Virus record (IMG/VR): IMGVR_UViG_3300044970_001522
Coordinates: 125,901 to 189,900 of that record
Direction: 5' to 3' (one strand)
Length of the DNA: 64,000 bases
Source of the DNA: a virus
The notes beneath the pieces were generated by a model. It was not told where the DNA came from. It did no database searches and worked only from the letters and a program-made list of their open reading frames with translations. Both the position numbers and the translations under genes were made by a program. Positions 35,952-44,759 of the stretch are shown here, in pieces (positions within the stretch are counted from its first letter, which is position 1; each line of letters opens with the position of its first letter).

Positions 35952-36546
35952 AGAGCTCAAGCGAAAATCGTCAGAATGGGCGAAAGAGCGCCTTGCTGAT
36001 ACAAAAACCGTAGTCATCGACTGCGAAACCACGGGAATTCTGAGAAACGACCCCACAACGGAAATTGTTCAACTCACTGTAACAAACACCGCTATGCGAC
36101 CGTTGTTTTCCATGCTGATAAAACCCGCTCAGCCAATGAGCGACCAGCTAGTTGGGATACACGGTATATCCAACGACATGGTTAGTGAGAGCCCTGTCTT
36201 CCCTCAAGTTGCAAAGCTAATATCCTTTGTACTCGAAAACAAGCACGTTGTAGCGTATAACGCAGACTTTGACATTGCCCTTTTAGTACACTTGTATAAG
36301 AAGTATAACATGGCGGTTCCCAAATTTTCGGGGGCGAGTTGTTGCATGGACAGGTACTCAGAGTGGAGGGGTGAGTGGAACGAAAGCAAGGGCGGTGTGC
36401 GCTGGCAGAAACTTCCAAACTTGTCCGGGTTGCCCGCACACGACGCCCTTGCAGATTGCATATCTACCGTCCGTATTATGGATCTCATGGCGAAAGGTTT
36501 AGACCTTGCCGCATTAAGCTCTGACGAAATTTCTCTCGACTTTTGA
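35926..36546 (+). CDS. DnaQ-like DEDDh 3'-5' exonuclease
   Basis: The three Exo motifs are visible: VVIDCETTG at about 29-37 (Asp and Glu), YNADFDIALL near 107-116, and PAHDALADCISTVRIM with the DEDDh histidine and aspartate near 167-174. IHGISNDMV before motif II is typical of DnaQ/epsilon-type nucleases. It likely trims 3' ends in replication or repair. The start is GTG 35926, overlapping the previous gene. The C-terminus SSDEISLDF resembles two other proteins here and could be a replisome-contact tail. Confidence 0.85.
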   Translation: MKPTELEFKELKRKSSEWAKERLADTKTVVIDCETTGILRNDPTTEIVQLTVTNTAMRPLFSMLIKPAQPMSDQLVGIHGISNDMVSESPVFPQVAKLISFVLENKHVVAYNADFDIALLVHLYKKYNMAVPKFSGASCCMDRYSEWRGEWNESKGGVRWQKLPNLSGLPAHDALADCISTVRIMDLMAKGLDLAALSSDEISLDF

Positions 36547-36551
36547 ATACA

Positions 36552-36923
36552 ATGTTTGGTACAATTACCTTTCTCTACGAGCCTTCCACCGAGGGGTTCC
36601 CAGCTTTCATTGACGCCGAAGATCCATCCGACCCACGAGTATCTATACAGTTTTCGTCTGAGGCGGACCTTAGCGAAATGATTGAGAATTTTGAGCGGTT
36701 CTTGAGAGCAATAGGATACCCGTTAGACTACGACGAGTTTCTTGCATTGTCCTCTGGTGAAGAGTCACAAAGGGGGAATGAGCCCGTGGAACACCCTGTT
36801 TTCAGTGTTCAAGACCCTGTTATTAAGATCAATGACTCCACTGCCGTAGCCAATAAGGCTGAGATTGTCGCGGGGATTGCTGATAGACTCGAAGCCCGTC
36901 TAACCTCACAGGGAGCTTCTTGA
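36552..36923 (+). CDS. Small protein, 123 aa, unknown
   Basis: I chose ATG 36552 over TTG 36543. The protein is acidic with a likely alpha/beta N-terminal domain and a helical C-terminus. No motif recognised. It is one base from thyX, so the two are co-transcribed. Confidence 0.55.
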   Translation: MFGTITFLYEPSTEGFPAFIDAEDPSDPRVSIQFSSEADLSEMIENFERFLRAIGYPLDYDEFLALSSGEESQRGNEPVEHPVFSVQDPVIKINDSTAVANKAEIVAGIADRLEARLTSQGAS

Positions 36924-36924
36924 C

Positions 36925-37728
36925 ATGGAGAATAACAATCCGTGGTTCATCGAAGGCTCCAGCAAATCTCGCCTTGTAAGCACCACTCCCCAAGGGGAGG
37001 AGCTGATAGCATACATCGCACGAGTAACGAGCAAAGACCAGAGCAACCCTAAAATTGAGCATCTGCTCAAGTACTGTGCGAAAGAGGGTCACTGGAGCGT
37101 GTTTGACCAGGCCGACCTCACTGTGGAAGTTGTAACACCGCTTGCAATTTCTGTCCAGGTACTTAGACATAGTTCGTTCAAGTTTCAGCAGTTTTCGGGG
37201 AGGTATGAGAACCAAGAAATGATGCGTAAGCATACGGAAGACTTACCAACATTCAAGGATCTCTTCTACATGCCTGAGCAAGCGCGGTTGCAAGACACCA
37301 AGAACCGACAAAACAGTTTTGTAGCCGAGGACCCCAGCCTCACAGACTTTATGTTGGCTGAGTTTGAGTTTGCGTATAAAGCAGCGCTCCAGTCCTACAC
37401 AAACCTTCTGGACAAGGGCATCGCAAAAGAGATGGCCCGATTTGTGCTACCAGAAGGGGTCTACACTCGCATGTACCTTAAGGGAAGCGTTCGCTCCTTC
37501 ATTCACTACATCGGAGTGAGAGATGATGAGGGGGTGGCGCAATGGGAGCACGTTGAGCTAGCGCGGTCAGTTCGAACAATCTTTTCAACACAGTTCCCTA
37601 CCATCTATCGCTCTCTGTTCGACGAGAAGACACAGAAGCCCCTGTACACTGAAGACGAGAAAGATCGTGAGATTCTAAAGCTGAAGACCACAATCGAGCT
37701 CTTAAGGGCACAATCACCTGCAACATGA
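36925..37728 (+). CDS. thyX: Flavin-dependent thymidylate synthase
   Basis: ThyX makes dTMP from dUMP using FAD and methylene-tetrahydrofolate, supplying thymidine for phage DNA. The signature region is RHSSFKFQQFSGRY at 81-94, against the canonical RHR-x2-S-x-N-x2-S-x-RY; the third Arg is replaced by Ser, but flanking His, Ser and Arg-Tyr remain. LPEGVYTRMYLKGSVRSFIHYI further on is also typical. The 267 aa length is normal. It lies with the exonuclease and FEN-like genes in the nucleotide block and overlaps the next gene by four bases. Confidence 0.93.
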   Translation: MENNNPWFIEGSSKSRLVSTTPQGEELIAYIARVTSKDQSNPKIEHLLKYCAKEGHWSVFDQADLTVEVVTPLAISVQVLRHSSFKFQQFSGRYENQEMMRKHTEDLPTFKDLFYMPEQARLQDTKNRQNSFVAEDPSLTDFMLAEFEFAYKAALQSYTNLLDKGIAKEMARFVLPEGVYTRMYLKGSVRSFIHYIGVRDDEGVAQWEHVELARSVRTIFSTQFPTIYRSLFDEKTQKPLYTEDEKDREILKLKTTIELLRAQSPAT

Positions 37729-37958
37729 ACAATCAAATCGCAAAGGGATTCTGGAAGATTGCGGAGGATTCCCCTCCGGTAGATAAAAAGTACTTGGTCG
37801 CATTCTCTGATAGGAGTGGGGACTTTCAAATGTCAAATTGTGACGTGTGGCACTTCAAGTCAGGTGAATGGCACAGTTTATCTGACTCGCGATTTTCCGA
37901 GGAAGAAGTTGGCCTTCCGGCGTACTACATAGACTTACCTATGCCGAAAACAATATAG
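37725..37958 (+). CDS. Small DUF551-like protein, 77 aa
   Basis: The sequence follows the small DUF551 pattern: a W-x-IAEDSPPVDKKYLVAF start, then a VWHF segment with GEWH, and a short closing strand with a Pro. Such proteins are widespread in phages and of unknown function. It overlaps thyX by four bases. Confidence 0.5.
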   Translation: MNNQIAKGFWKIAEDSPPVDKKYLVAFSDRSGDFQMSNCDVWHFKSGEWHSLSDSRFSEEEVGLPAYYIDLPMPKTI

Positions 37959-38007
37959 TTTACGAATAGCGGTAGACCCTAGAATAAGGGTGCTACCGCT
38001 GAATTAT

Positions 38008-38991
38008 ATGAGTGAAAATGAAACGCCAAGACCAAAATTAGAGTCCTACTTTAAGCTCGATAGTAACCCTGCCCCACTCGTAGTTGTTGATTTCCACGTT
38101 TATTTACACGACGTGAAACGGTGGTTCGAAGATAAAGTCGAGGGATCTGTAAATAAGGATGTAGAGGACAAACTGATAAAAGGGTGTTGGGCCCTAAAAA
38201 TTAACCGAGGGCCAGATATGCTCCCGAGGCACCCCTACCGTATAGTCGTGGTTGCGGATAGTCGGTTCAAAGACACAGGGAACTACTGGCGCGACCGGGT
38301 CATGATGGAGTCCACAGAAGTTCAGACCGCCTGGGTGGAATATGCCGAGAAGAAAGGAAAAGATATATCAGAGATTCCAACTAACTACAAAGGTACTCGG
38401 GGGGACAAGACAGATACGTTTTGGCGCATCTTTGACATAGGGTGGGAATACGTTAACAAGTACTATCCGGTGTTCTCTCAGGAAGGATTTGAGGCTGATG
38501 ATATTGCCGGGGCCGTTTATCGGCTTTCTCGAGATAGCGAACCAGGGTCTGTTATAAGAGACCGGCAAATTTTTCTATCCACCCTAGACAGAGATTGGTC
38601 GCAACTTGTAGATGAAGACCTTGGAGTGTATTTCGCAAACACTCGTGTCCCCTTCCCAAAAGAGAAAATTCAAGCAAGACTTGTAGACAATGCAGGCGTA
38701 ATTGAGCATACTAAGTGGAGGATGGGTTTCGACTTAGACCACCCTAAAAATCTCGCCGAATGGAAGGTTAAATTCGGTGACATGGGAGATAATTTGCCAC
38801 CCGGCAGCCCAAAGTCCTTGTTCGATTTGACCGAACCCAACCTTGACTACAATATAGAAAAGGACGCCCCATGGTATGAAAACCTTGTAGAATGCTTAAA
38901 TGAACCCGGAGTTAACCTTCGGAGTGACCACTTTGATCAAACCCTAGTTCAATTTGCTAAGGTGGGTTTAGATTCACCAACGAGACTTTAG
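38008..38991 (+). CDS. FEN-like 5'-3' exonuclease (T4 RNase H type)
   Basis: Family landmarks occur in order: an N-terminal VVVDFHVYLHD strand, YKGTRGDKTDTFW, then EGFEADDIAGAVYRLS with the acidic metal ligands, then FLSTLDRDWSQLVD, and a helix-hairpin-like FGDMGDNLPPGSP. These match PIN/FEN nucleases that remove RNA primers and flaps. The 327 aa length fits. I chose ATG 38008 over GTG 37990, which leaves a 49-base gap after the previous stop. Together with the primase-helicase at 47.5 kb it suggests a phage-encoded replication apparatus. Confidence 0.82.
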   Translation: MSENETPRPKLESYFKLDSNPAPLVVVDFHVYLHDVKRWFEDKVEGSVNKDVEDKLIKGCWALKINRGPDMLPRHPYRIVVVADSRFKDTGNYWRDRVMMESTEVQTAWVEYAEKKGKDISEIPTNYKGTRGDKTDTFWRIFDIGWEYVNKYYPVFSQEGFEADDIAGAVYRLSRDSEPGSVIRDRQIFLSTLDRDWSQLVDEDLGVYFANTRVPFPKEKIQARLVDNAGVIEHTKWRMGFDLDHPKNLAEWKVKFGDMGDNLPPGSPKSLFDLTEPNLDYNIEKDAPWYENLVECLNEPGVNLRSDHFDQTLVQFAKVGLDSPTRL

Positions 38992-39002
38992 GGCGGTAAA
39001 AC

Positions 39003-39009
39003 GGGTAAA
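39003..39009 (+). promoter_or_regulatory. GGGTAAA motif, candidate late promoter, with a second partial copy
   Basis: Exact motif 31 bases before ATG 39034. A near copy, GCGGTAAAAC, begins about ten bases earlier. It marks the switch from metabolic genes back to tail genes. Confidence 0.65.
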
Positions 39010-39033
39010 ACTAGGGAGAATGATTGTGCCGGG

Positions 39034-39705
39034 ATGCAGTCCGACTTATCCTACTTCGCCCATTGTAGTTCAATGGCTCACCTTCTTCTCGAAGCGTGCG
39101 GGGGAAATGCTGCAAGCATTCCTCAGGGTTACCTGGATAACTTTGCCCACGAATTCGCCGATGGAGACGTTTCACTAGTCTCTGCACTTTCAAAGGTTGA
39201 GGGAGTAGGGGACTTGAGCACTGAAGAAGTTGACGAGACCTTGGAAATGCTACAAAAGGTGAACCCTGACCACTGGCCGTCTGCAGAGTCCATAGAGAGT
39301 ATACACCCTGAGAAGCTATGGGATAGTTCAAGCGATCCTTCTATTACCTTAGACAACTTCGTTGAGGATAATCTGGGGACTGCGGAAAAAGTTGAGAGGG
39401 TACTTACAAGCGTTATTGAGAGTGTTTTCGGAGATTCAGTAAACAACATTCGTGATGCTAAGGGCAAGTACCCGTCAAGTTCGAACGACTTTTTGCAAGT
39501 AGACGACGGGACGTTCGCAGGAACTTTTCAGTATGACAGTCACCGTTTCAACTTTGAGATTGCGCCGACTGAGCAGGGATGGATTTGCACATATCGCCTA
39601 GACGAGTCCTCTCTCGATGCAATTCCACAAATTGTGAAAGATGTGAGGAGGGACGATAAGAAGAACACTAGCGTGAAGAAAACCCGTAGCCAGGGGTGGA
39701 AATAA
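39034..39705 (+). CDS. Tail-region protein, 223 aa, unknown
   Basis: The first 115 residues are acidic and helical. The C-terminal 90 residues form a likely alpha/beta domain (TFQYDSHRFNFEIAPTEQGW) with a basic tail. No family recognised. ATG 39034 lies at the standard spacing from the GGGTAAA motif, and the stop overlaps the next gene in TAATG. Location right before the tube-like hub gene and tape measure suggests a tail assembly factor. Confidence 0.65.
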   Translation: MQSDLSYFAHCSSMAHLLLEACGGNAASIPQGYLDNFAHEFADGDVSLVSALSKVEGVGDLSTEEVDETLEMLQKVNPDHWPSAESIESIHPEKLWDSSSDPSITLDNFVEDNLGTAEKVERVLTSVIESVFGDSVNNIRDAKGKYPSSSNDFLQVDDGTFAGTFQYDSHRFNFEIAPTEQGWICTYRLDESSLDAIPQIVKDVRRDDKKNTSVKKTRSQGWK

Positions 39706-41225
39706 TGGCCTTTTCCGGAGTCATTCCTACAATCTCAGTAAGCTCAAACTCCCTTGTGAACAGTGTTGCAGGGGGTCTAATAAATAATGTCGCATCCTCA
39801 GCAGTCAAGGTAGCATTGAGCCCCAAACTGTCAAACCAATGGGCGAGCACTGCAGGGTTAAGCCCGCAGTCACTCACTTCGTTGTTGAGCTCGGCAGTAA
39901 CACCGGGGCTAATTTCAACCGGTAGTCAAGCCATATCCCAGTCCTTGACGGCTTCTATCGTCAACTCAAAAGCCCTTGGCCCCCTGGGTTCGTTGGTTCA
40001 AGACTTTGCGGGAAACGCGGTTAGTAACTTGTCGAGAGACCTGCTGGGTACATTATTCCCGGCAACAGTAAGTAGCCCAACCAAGTTCTTTCCAGGGGCA
40101 GGAAACGAGCCAGACGCAGACTACCAAGGGTACGCTTACAACCCTGGAACAAACGGTGCTGACGTGGTGTTTTCGATAAAGCCCGCAGTGTCGGGGGCGC
40201 AGGCGGAAATTACGGATCAAGTGTCGGGTAGGGGTGGGAGTGGCGTTCAAACATCTCTACCTGCAGGGCAAAGTGTCCCGTCTTCAGGAGGATTGCCCCC
40301 AACACCGAAGGCCGACTACTCAGCGGCATTCCAGAGCGCATCTGGAGCTGTTCTTGGAGACTTGACAAAACAAGCCAACTTAGCGGGTTCCTTTCGTGGT
40401 GTTCCGTTTGGGAGCCCTGACGCATTTAAGGCAATATCGACGATCCCGCAGATTCTCACAAGCTCCACAGTAGGACAACCCTTCTCTCAAGATTCACAAC
40501 AGTCCTCAGTGTGGAACTTTATCTGCGCACCTGAAGAAATTTCCTGGTCAACCGCCGTTCAGGTGGATAGAGTTCCAATTTTCGGCACAAACCTGCCACC
40601 CGTGATATCGGGCAGCCGGGGAATGAGGGAACTAAGCATGTCAAACGCTCTTGTGGAGGGTTTCACAAGGGGGAAGACCATTGAAGGGAAGGTTTCTGAC
40701 TTGGAAAAACTCCTGAGTTTCACACTGGACACGCAAAACGGCTACGTTAAGGTGCCCGTGTATTGGGTCTATGCAAATAATAAGAGATACGGTGATGTTG
40801 ACGGTGGATGCTTTCTCATTAAAGAAGTGAAAGTGAAGGAGGAAATGAGGGACTTGACTGGCCTTGCAACACGTGCCAAGGTTGACATTTCCTTTTCACA
40901 AGTTCCCTCGTACCAAGTTGATGATGGGAGAGACATAGCAAGCAAAACAGTTTCCGGGACCACATCAAATTTGGGTGCCGTAGCGAGTGTTCTGTCGACT
41001 CGTCCAGTAGTTGTGAATCAGCAGCAGACCAACTCGTCTCGTGGGGGTGGCGTGGCTGGACAAACAAGTCAAAATGTTTCTCCGACAACCAAAATTCCCG
41101 GAGTGCCCTCTGGGGCAACAAATGTAAGAGTCAATGTGAATAAAAAGGGAGAGAGTACCGTGAGTTACACTAACAATGGGGTTGAGGTTAGAAAGACATT
41201 GCCTCGGGGTCAAGGGCAGTTTTAG
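39705..41225 (+). CDS. Baseplate/tail hub protein with CIS-tube-like domain
   Basis: The start is the ATG in a TAATG junction. Residues 1-260 are Ser/Ala/Gly-rich and low in motif content. Residues about 265-410 follow the layout of the contractile-injection-system tube/LysM-adaptor family: WNFICAPEEISWS, then GMRELSMSNALV, a helix with LEKLLSF, VPVYWVYA and a closing KVDISFSQVPSY strand. The C-terminus is disordered and no LysM repeat is clear. It likely joins tube and baseplate below the tape measure. Confidence 0.55.
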   Translation: MAFSGVIPTISVSSNSLVNSVAGGLINNVASSAVKVALSPKLSNQWASTAGLSPQSLTSLLSSAVTPGLISTGSQAISQSLTASIVNSKALGPLGSLVQDFAGNAVSNLSRDLLGTLFPATVSSPTKFFPGAGNEPDADYQGYAYNPGTNGADVVFSIKPAVSGAQAEITDQVSGRGGSGVQTSLPAGQSVPSSGGLPPTPKADYSAAFQSASGAVLGDLTKQANLAGSFRGVPFGSPDAFKAISTIPQILTSSTVGQPFSQDSQQSSVWNFICAPEEISWSTAVQVDRVPIFGTNLPPVISGSRGMRELSMSNALVEGFTRGKTIEGKVSDLEKLLSFTLDTQNGYVKVPVYWVYANNKRYGDVDGGCFLIKEVKVKEEMRDLTGLATRAKVDISFSQVPSYQVDDGRDIASKTVSGTTSNLGAVASVLSTRPVVVNQQQTNSSRGGGVAGQTSQNVSPTTKIPGVPSGATNVRVNVNKKGESTVSYTNNGVEVRKTLPRGQGQF

Positions 41226-41232
41226 TGCTACG

Positions 41233-41239
41233 GGGTAAA
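41233..41239 (+). promoter_or_regulatory. GGGTAAA motif, candidate late promoter
   Basis: Motif 46 bases before ATG 41279 of the tape measure gene. Confidence 0.55.
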
Positions 41240-41278
41240 GTCTATTAACACCCGGCTATTACCGCACGAGACACGAGA

Positions 41279-44200
41279 ATGGCGGAGAATAAGACCTTTA
41301 CACTGATTGGTAAGTTTGACGACCAAATTACCAAGAAGCTAAAGGATCTAAATAAAGAGTTTCAGAAGCTGAGCAAACCCCTCAGCAAGGATAATGCTGC
41401 GGCATCTTTGCGAGACGGATTTAAGGCGGCTAACTCAGAGCTGAAGACTCTTCAGAATGAAATGAAGACTCTGAACAAGCTTCAGTTTAAGTTCGACAAG
41501 TCCGGTATTCAAGCAGCTCGCGAAGAAGTTCAGATGCTTGGCAAAGACCTTGACTCGGTGTCGAAGAAAGGGCTCCCCATCGATAAGTCTGGGTTGAAGG
41601 CAGCGCAGGAAGATGCAAAGATTCTGGGGAAAATTCTCGAGGCAAACGCACTCATAAAAGTAGGAGAAGGGTTTGCGAATGCTTTAACAGCGGGGGCCTC
41701 TTCCGCAGTAAACATCCTTCAGCAGGGTATAGGGTTCATAGGAAAGAGATACTCTGAGGCAGTTCAAGACCAACTCGGGGATGTCATGGCTCGTGGTTCC
41801 CTGTTTGGGTCCCTAAATAAAGAGGGAATGTTCAAACAGGGGCTGGCCGGCAAAGAGGGTCAGGCATTGAAGGACGCTTCGAACGACATGTACCTGCAGA
41901 CGAAAAACATTAGTCGCTCCATGGATAGCGCGATTAACGAGATTATTCGTACAAGTACAGTAAGCTCCCAAACCATTCAAGTACTATCGAGACAGCTCGG
42001 CGACAACTTACTTCCCGTAATGTTGAAGGAGAAAGGCATCACAGACCTTTCGATCGTGAGTAGGGAGAAACTAAATGAAGTGATGGGGGGAGAAAACGGC
42101 GTTGGCAAGAAACTCGCTATCTTGTACTCCCAAATCGGATCTGTAATTACTAGTCCGGCGTACGCACCCCAGGCTGCTATGGGGGTCACACAGTTCCTTG
42201 GATCGGGGACAATCAACAGACAATTATCCGTCTTTGAAAATAACCCGATCCTCGTCTCATCCCTCAAAGAGGGTCTTAAAAAGTTCGGTAACACCGTCGA
42301 AGGAAGAATTAAGGCGGCCAGTTACGGTTTCTCGATCGCAATGCCTGAGGCTGCTCTTGAAGAGGCCAAAAACACGATCGCGGGTGGTATGCAGTCCGTG
42401 AACGATACCTTTCTCGGGCCGTCCGGTATTCTCACATTAACTGCAGACATTAACAAGCAAGGTGAGAAAACCTTAGCAATGATGACCTCAAGTGGTGCGA
42501 GAGACAAGCAAATAGCGAAGTACGATAGGCGAAACAAGGAAGTTTTAGAAGCTCTTGCGAAACAAGGCAGAAAAGAGGCTGAGATACAGAAGATTGAGGA
42601 ACAACAGAAGAACAACAGAGTTCGATTTATAAAAAACCTCGATGACTTCTACAAGTCAGCAGACTCTCCGATTGAAGTGATAGCGACTCAATTCGGACCG
42701 CTGTTGCAAAGTTTTGCTAACATGATGAACTCGGCGGGGAACCTTTTGATAGGACCCGTTAACTCAATTATTGGCGCACTTGCGAGACCTTTGACGGAAC
42801 TACAAGACAACTTTGAGAACTTAGGGTCTGAAATTTCTGCAGGAAAAAAAAGCCTAGCTGAAGCACTCGGACGGGGCTTAGCCGAGACTTTTAAGGCACT
42901 TGCGAGTTATTTCAACCCAGAACAGGCAGGAAAAGACGTTGGAACGGGTATCCAAAAGTTCCTCTCAGATTTCATGAAAGGGTTTAAGGGTGGGAAAGTT
43001 GACGGAGAAAGGTACATGAAAATTGTACTCGACACGTTCAAGGACATTATCCTTAAGATGCTATTTAACAACGGTAACGCACTCCAAGGTGTTACACCGC
43101 TCGGCGACGCCCTAGGAAAGGTTTTTCTGTTGTTGGCTGCCCCAGCTTTCATCAGTGCTGTAATAGCGGGGGTGGTTCCCCTCGCAATTATGGGATTCGG
43201 CAACATGCTCATGGGTGTTTTTGCTGGCTTGGCGGGAGGTGCTCTGGCGGGTGTGGCAGGATTTGCTCTACCCATTGTGGCGCTCGTAGCGGGTTTTGTA
43301 ATTTTCGAAGGTCCGTTGCGAATGCTAGCGGATTGGCTGAAGAACACGGGGGCCAAACTATCCGAGAGCACAAACTGGGTCGCTTCGGCAGCCGGACTGT
43401 TCTTAGGGGGCCTGGGTGACATACTTCAGGGACTTACGAATTTCTTCACAGGAATTTGGGATTTACTCGTGGGCATATTCACGGGAAATCAGCAATTGAT
43501 AGTTCAGGGCGTTAAAAAAATCTTTAGCGGAATAATTGAAACTCTCATCGGAGCTGCGGAAAGCGTGGTGGGCTTGGGGGGCATAATCATCGGGGCAGTC
43601 GGAAATCTTTTTACGGCCATTGGACGTAAGATTAATGATATTGCAATTAGTGTTGGGGGTTGGATCAGTGACCGTGTGCCTGGGAGTAGCAAAGCGTCTC
43701 CGAGACCTGCTGCCGGTGCGTCTTCTGCAAGAGCTCCGAAGGCAAAGGCATCCGCGTTTGGGAGCGCAAACCCTTTCTCCGGGAGCTTGAGCCAAGCCAT
43801 AGACTTTGAAATGGCAAACAAACCACCGAGTTCCAGTCTTGTAATAGCAAACAGCAGTGAAACGATTATACCTGCTGCGGGTGGTCTTGGAGTGGGCTCT
43901 TTCATGGAAACTCTCAAAGAGGGATTCGGTCAGCTCACAACCACAATGAACGAGAACAACCAAGTGTACACCGAAAACGGTAAGAGATTCACAGAGGGAT
44001 TGTTCAAAGTTTCCGGCCAAGTTATTGAGTCCCAGACTCAAATAAACAGTCTTGGATCGGCCCTATCTAAAGCGCAGGAGCATAATAATAACATGTTCTC
44101 TAAGGTCCAAGAACAACTGAATAGCAACCAAAACCAAACAGCATCAATGTTCTCAGCAATAGGAAAGCAAATCTCTCAAATTGCATCCTCCGCTGGGGGA

Positions 44201-44758
44201 ATGTTTGGGGGAGCACTCGGAATGATGTCCGGGAGTTTGGGGGCGGCAAGTTCGCTGGCACAAAATCTAGGACTCACGATAACCTCAACAACGGGAGGGA
44301 AACACGCCCCTGGGTCGTATCATTACGCCGGACGAGCTATTGACGTAGCGGGCTCACCTGGCGCGATGCTCGCCTATGCTCAGCGACTGGCCTCTACTTC
44401 GGGGGGCAGAATGGCAGAGCTTTACTACACGCCCCTGGGATTCAGCATAAAAAACGGTGTGAAGGTTCCATGGACAATTCCAAACCACATGGATCATGTT
44501 CACGTAGCGTACGCTCTCGGGAAGGGGACCCCTGCGTTCTTCTCCAACCAAAAGGAAGCCGAGTCTTGGGAGAGAAAAATGATGCCACCGTCGGCGAAAG
44601 TCACTTCGATCACCTCAAACACGTCTGAAGGATTCGGTAGCTCAACGATTCACGCCCCAATAACAATTTATCAACAGCCGAATCAAGACCCAGAGGAACT
44701 CGCTTCCTTAGTCGCTATGCGAATTGGAATGGTTGTGGACGAACTTAGGAACCACTAG
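41279..44758 (+). CDS. Tape measure protein with M15-like peptidase domain
   Basis: The 1159-residue protein starts with long helices of Lys/Leu/Glu heptads. The middle holds hydrophobic stretches at about 600-670 and further amphipathic helices, a normal tape-measure layout. Near the C-terminus, residues about 1013-1077 have SYHYAGRAIDV and later HMDHVHVAYA. The His, Asp and His-x-His set matches VanY/M15-type murein peptidases that cut peptide cross-links. This would let the tail tip open peptidoglycan during DNA entry. At roughly 1.5 angstroms per residue the tail tube would be about 150-175 nm. Confidence 0.85.
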   Translation: MAENKTFTLIGKFDDQITKKLKDLNKEFQKLSKPLSKDNAAASLRDGFKAANSELKTLQNEMKTLNKLQFKFDKSGIQAAREEVQMLGKDLDSVSKKGLPIDKSGLKAAQEDAKILGKILEANALIKVGEGFANALTAGASSAVNILQQGIGFIGKRYSEAVQDQLGDVMARGSLFGSLNKEGMFKQGLAGKEGQALKDASNDMYLQTKNISRSMDSAINEIIRTSTVSSQTIQVLSRQLGDNLLPVMLKEKGITDLSIVSREKLNEVMGGENGVGKKLAILYSQIGSVITSPAYAPQAAMGVTQFLGSGTINRQLSVFENNPILVSSLKEGLKKFGNTVEGRIKAASYGFSIAMPEAALEEAKNTIAGGMQSVNDTFLGPSGILTLTADINKQGEKTLAMMTSSGARDKQIAKYDRRNKEVLEALAKQGRKEAEIQKIEEQQKNNRVRFIKNLDDFYKSADSPIEVIATQFGPLLQSFANMMNSAGNLLIGPVNSIIGALARPLTELQDNFENLGSEISAGKKSLAEALGRGLAETFKALASYFNPEQAGKDVGTGIQKFLSDFMKGFKGGKVDGERYMKIVLDTFKDIILKMLFNNGNALQGVTPLGDALGKVFLLLAAPAFISAVIAGVVPLAIMGFGNMLMGVFAGLAGGALAGVAGFALPIVALVAGFVIFEGPLRMLADWLKNTGAKLSESTNWVASAAGLFLGGLGDILQGLTNFFTGIWDLLVGIFTGNQQLIVQGVKKIFSGIIETLIGAAESVVGLGGIIIGAVGNLFTAIGRKINDIAISVGGWISDRVPGSSKASPRPAAGASSARAPKAKASAFGSANPFSGSLSQAIDFEMANKPPSSSLVIANSSETIIPAAGGLGVGSFMETLKEGFGQLTTTMNENNQVYTENGKRFTEGLFKVSGQVIESQTQINSLGSALSKAQEHNNNMFSKVQEQLNSNQNQTASMFSAIGKQISQIASSAGGMFGGALGMMSGSLGAASSLAQNLGLTITSTTGGKHAPGSYHYAGRAIDVAGSPGAMLAYAQRLASTSGGRMAELYYTPLGFSIKNGVKVPWTIPNHMDHVHVAYALGKGTPAFFSNQKEAESWERKMMPPSAKVTSITSNTSEGFGSSTIHAPITIYQQPNQDPEELASLVAMRIGMVVDELRNH

Positions 44759-44759
44759 T

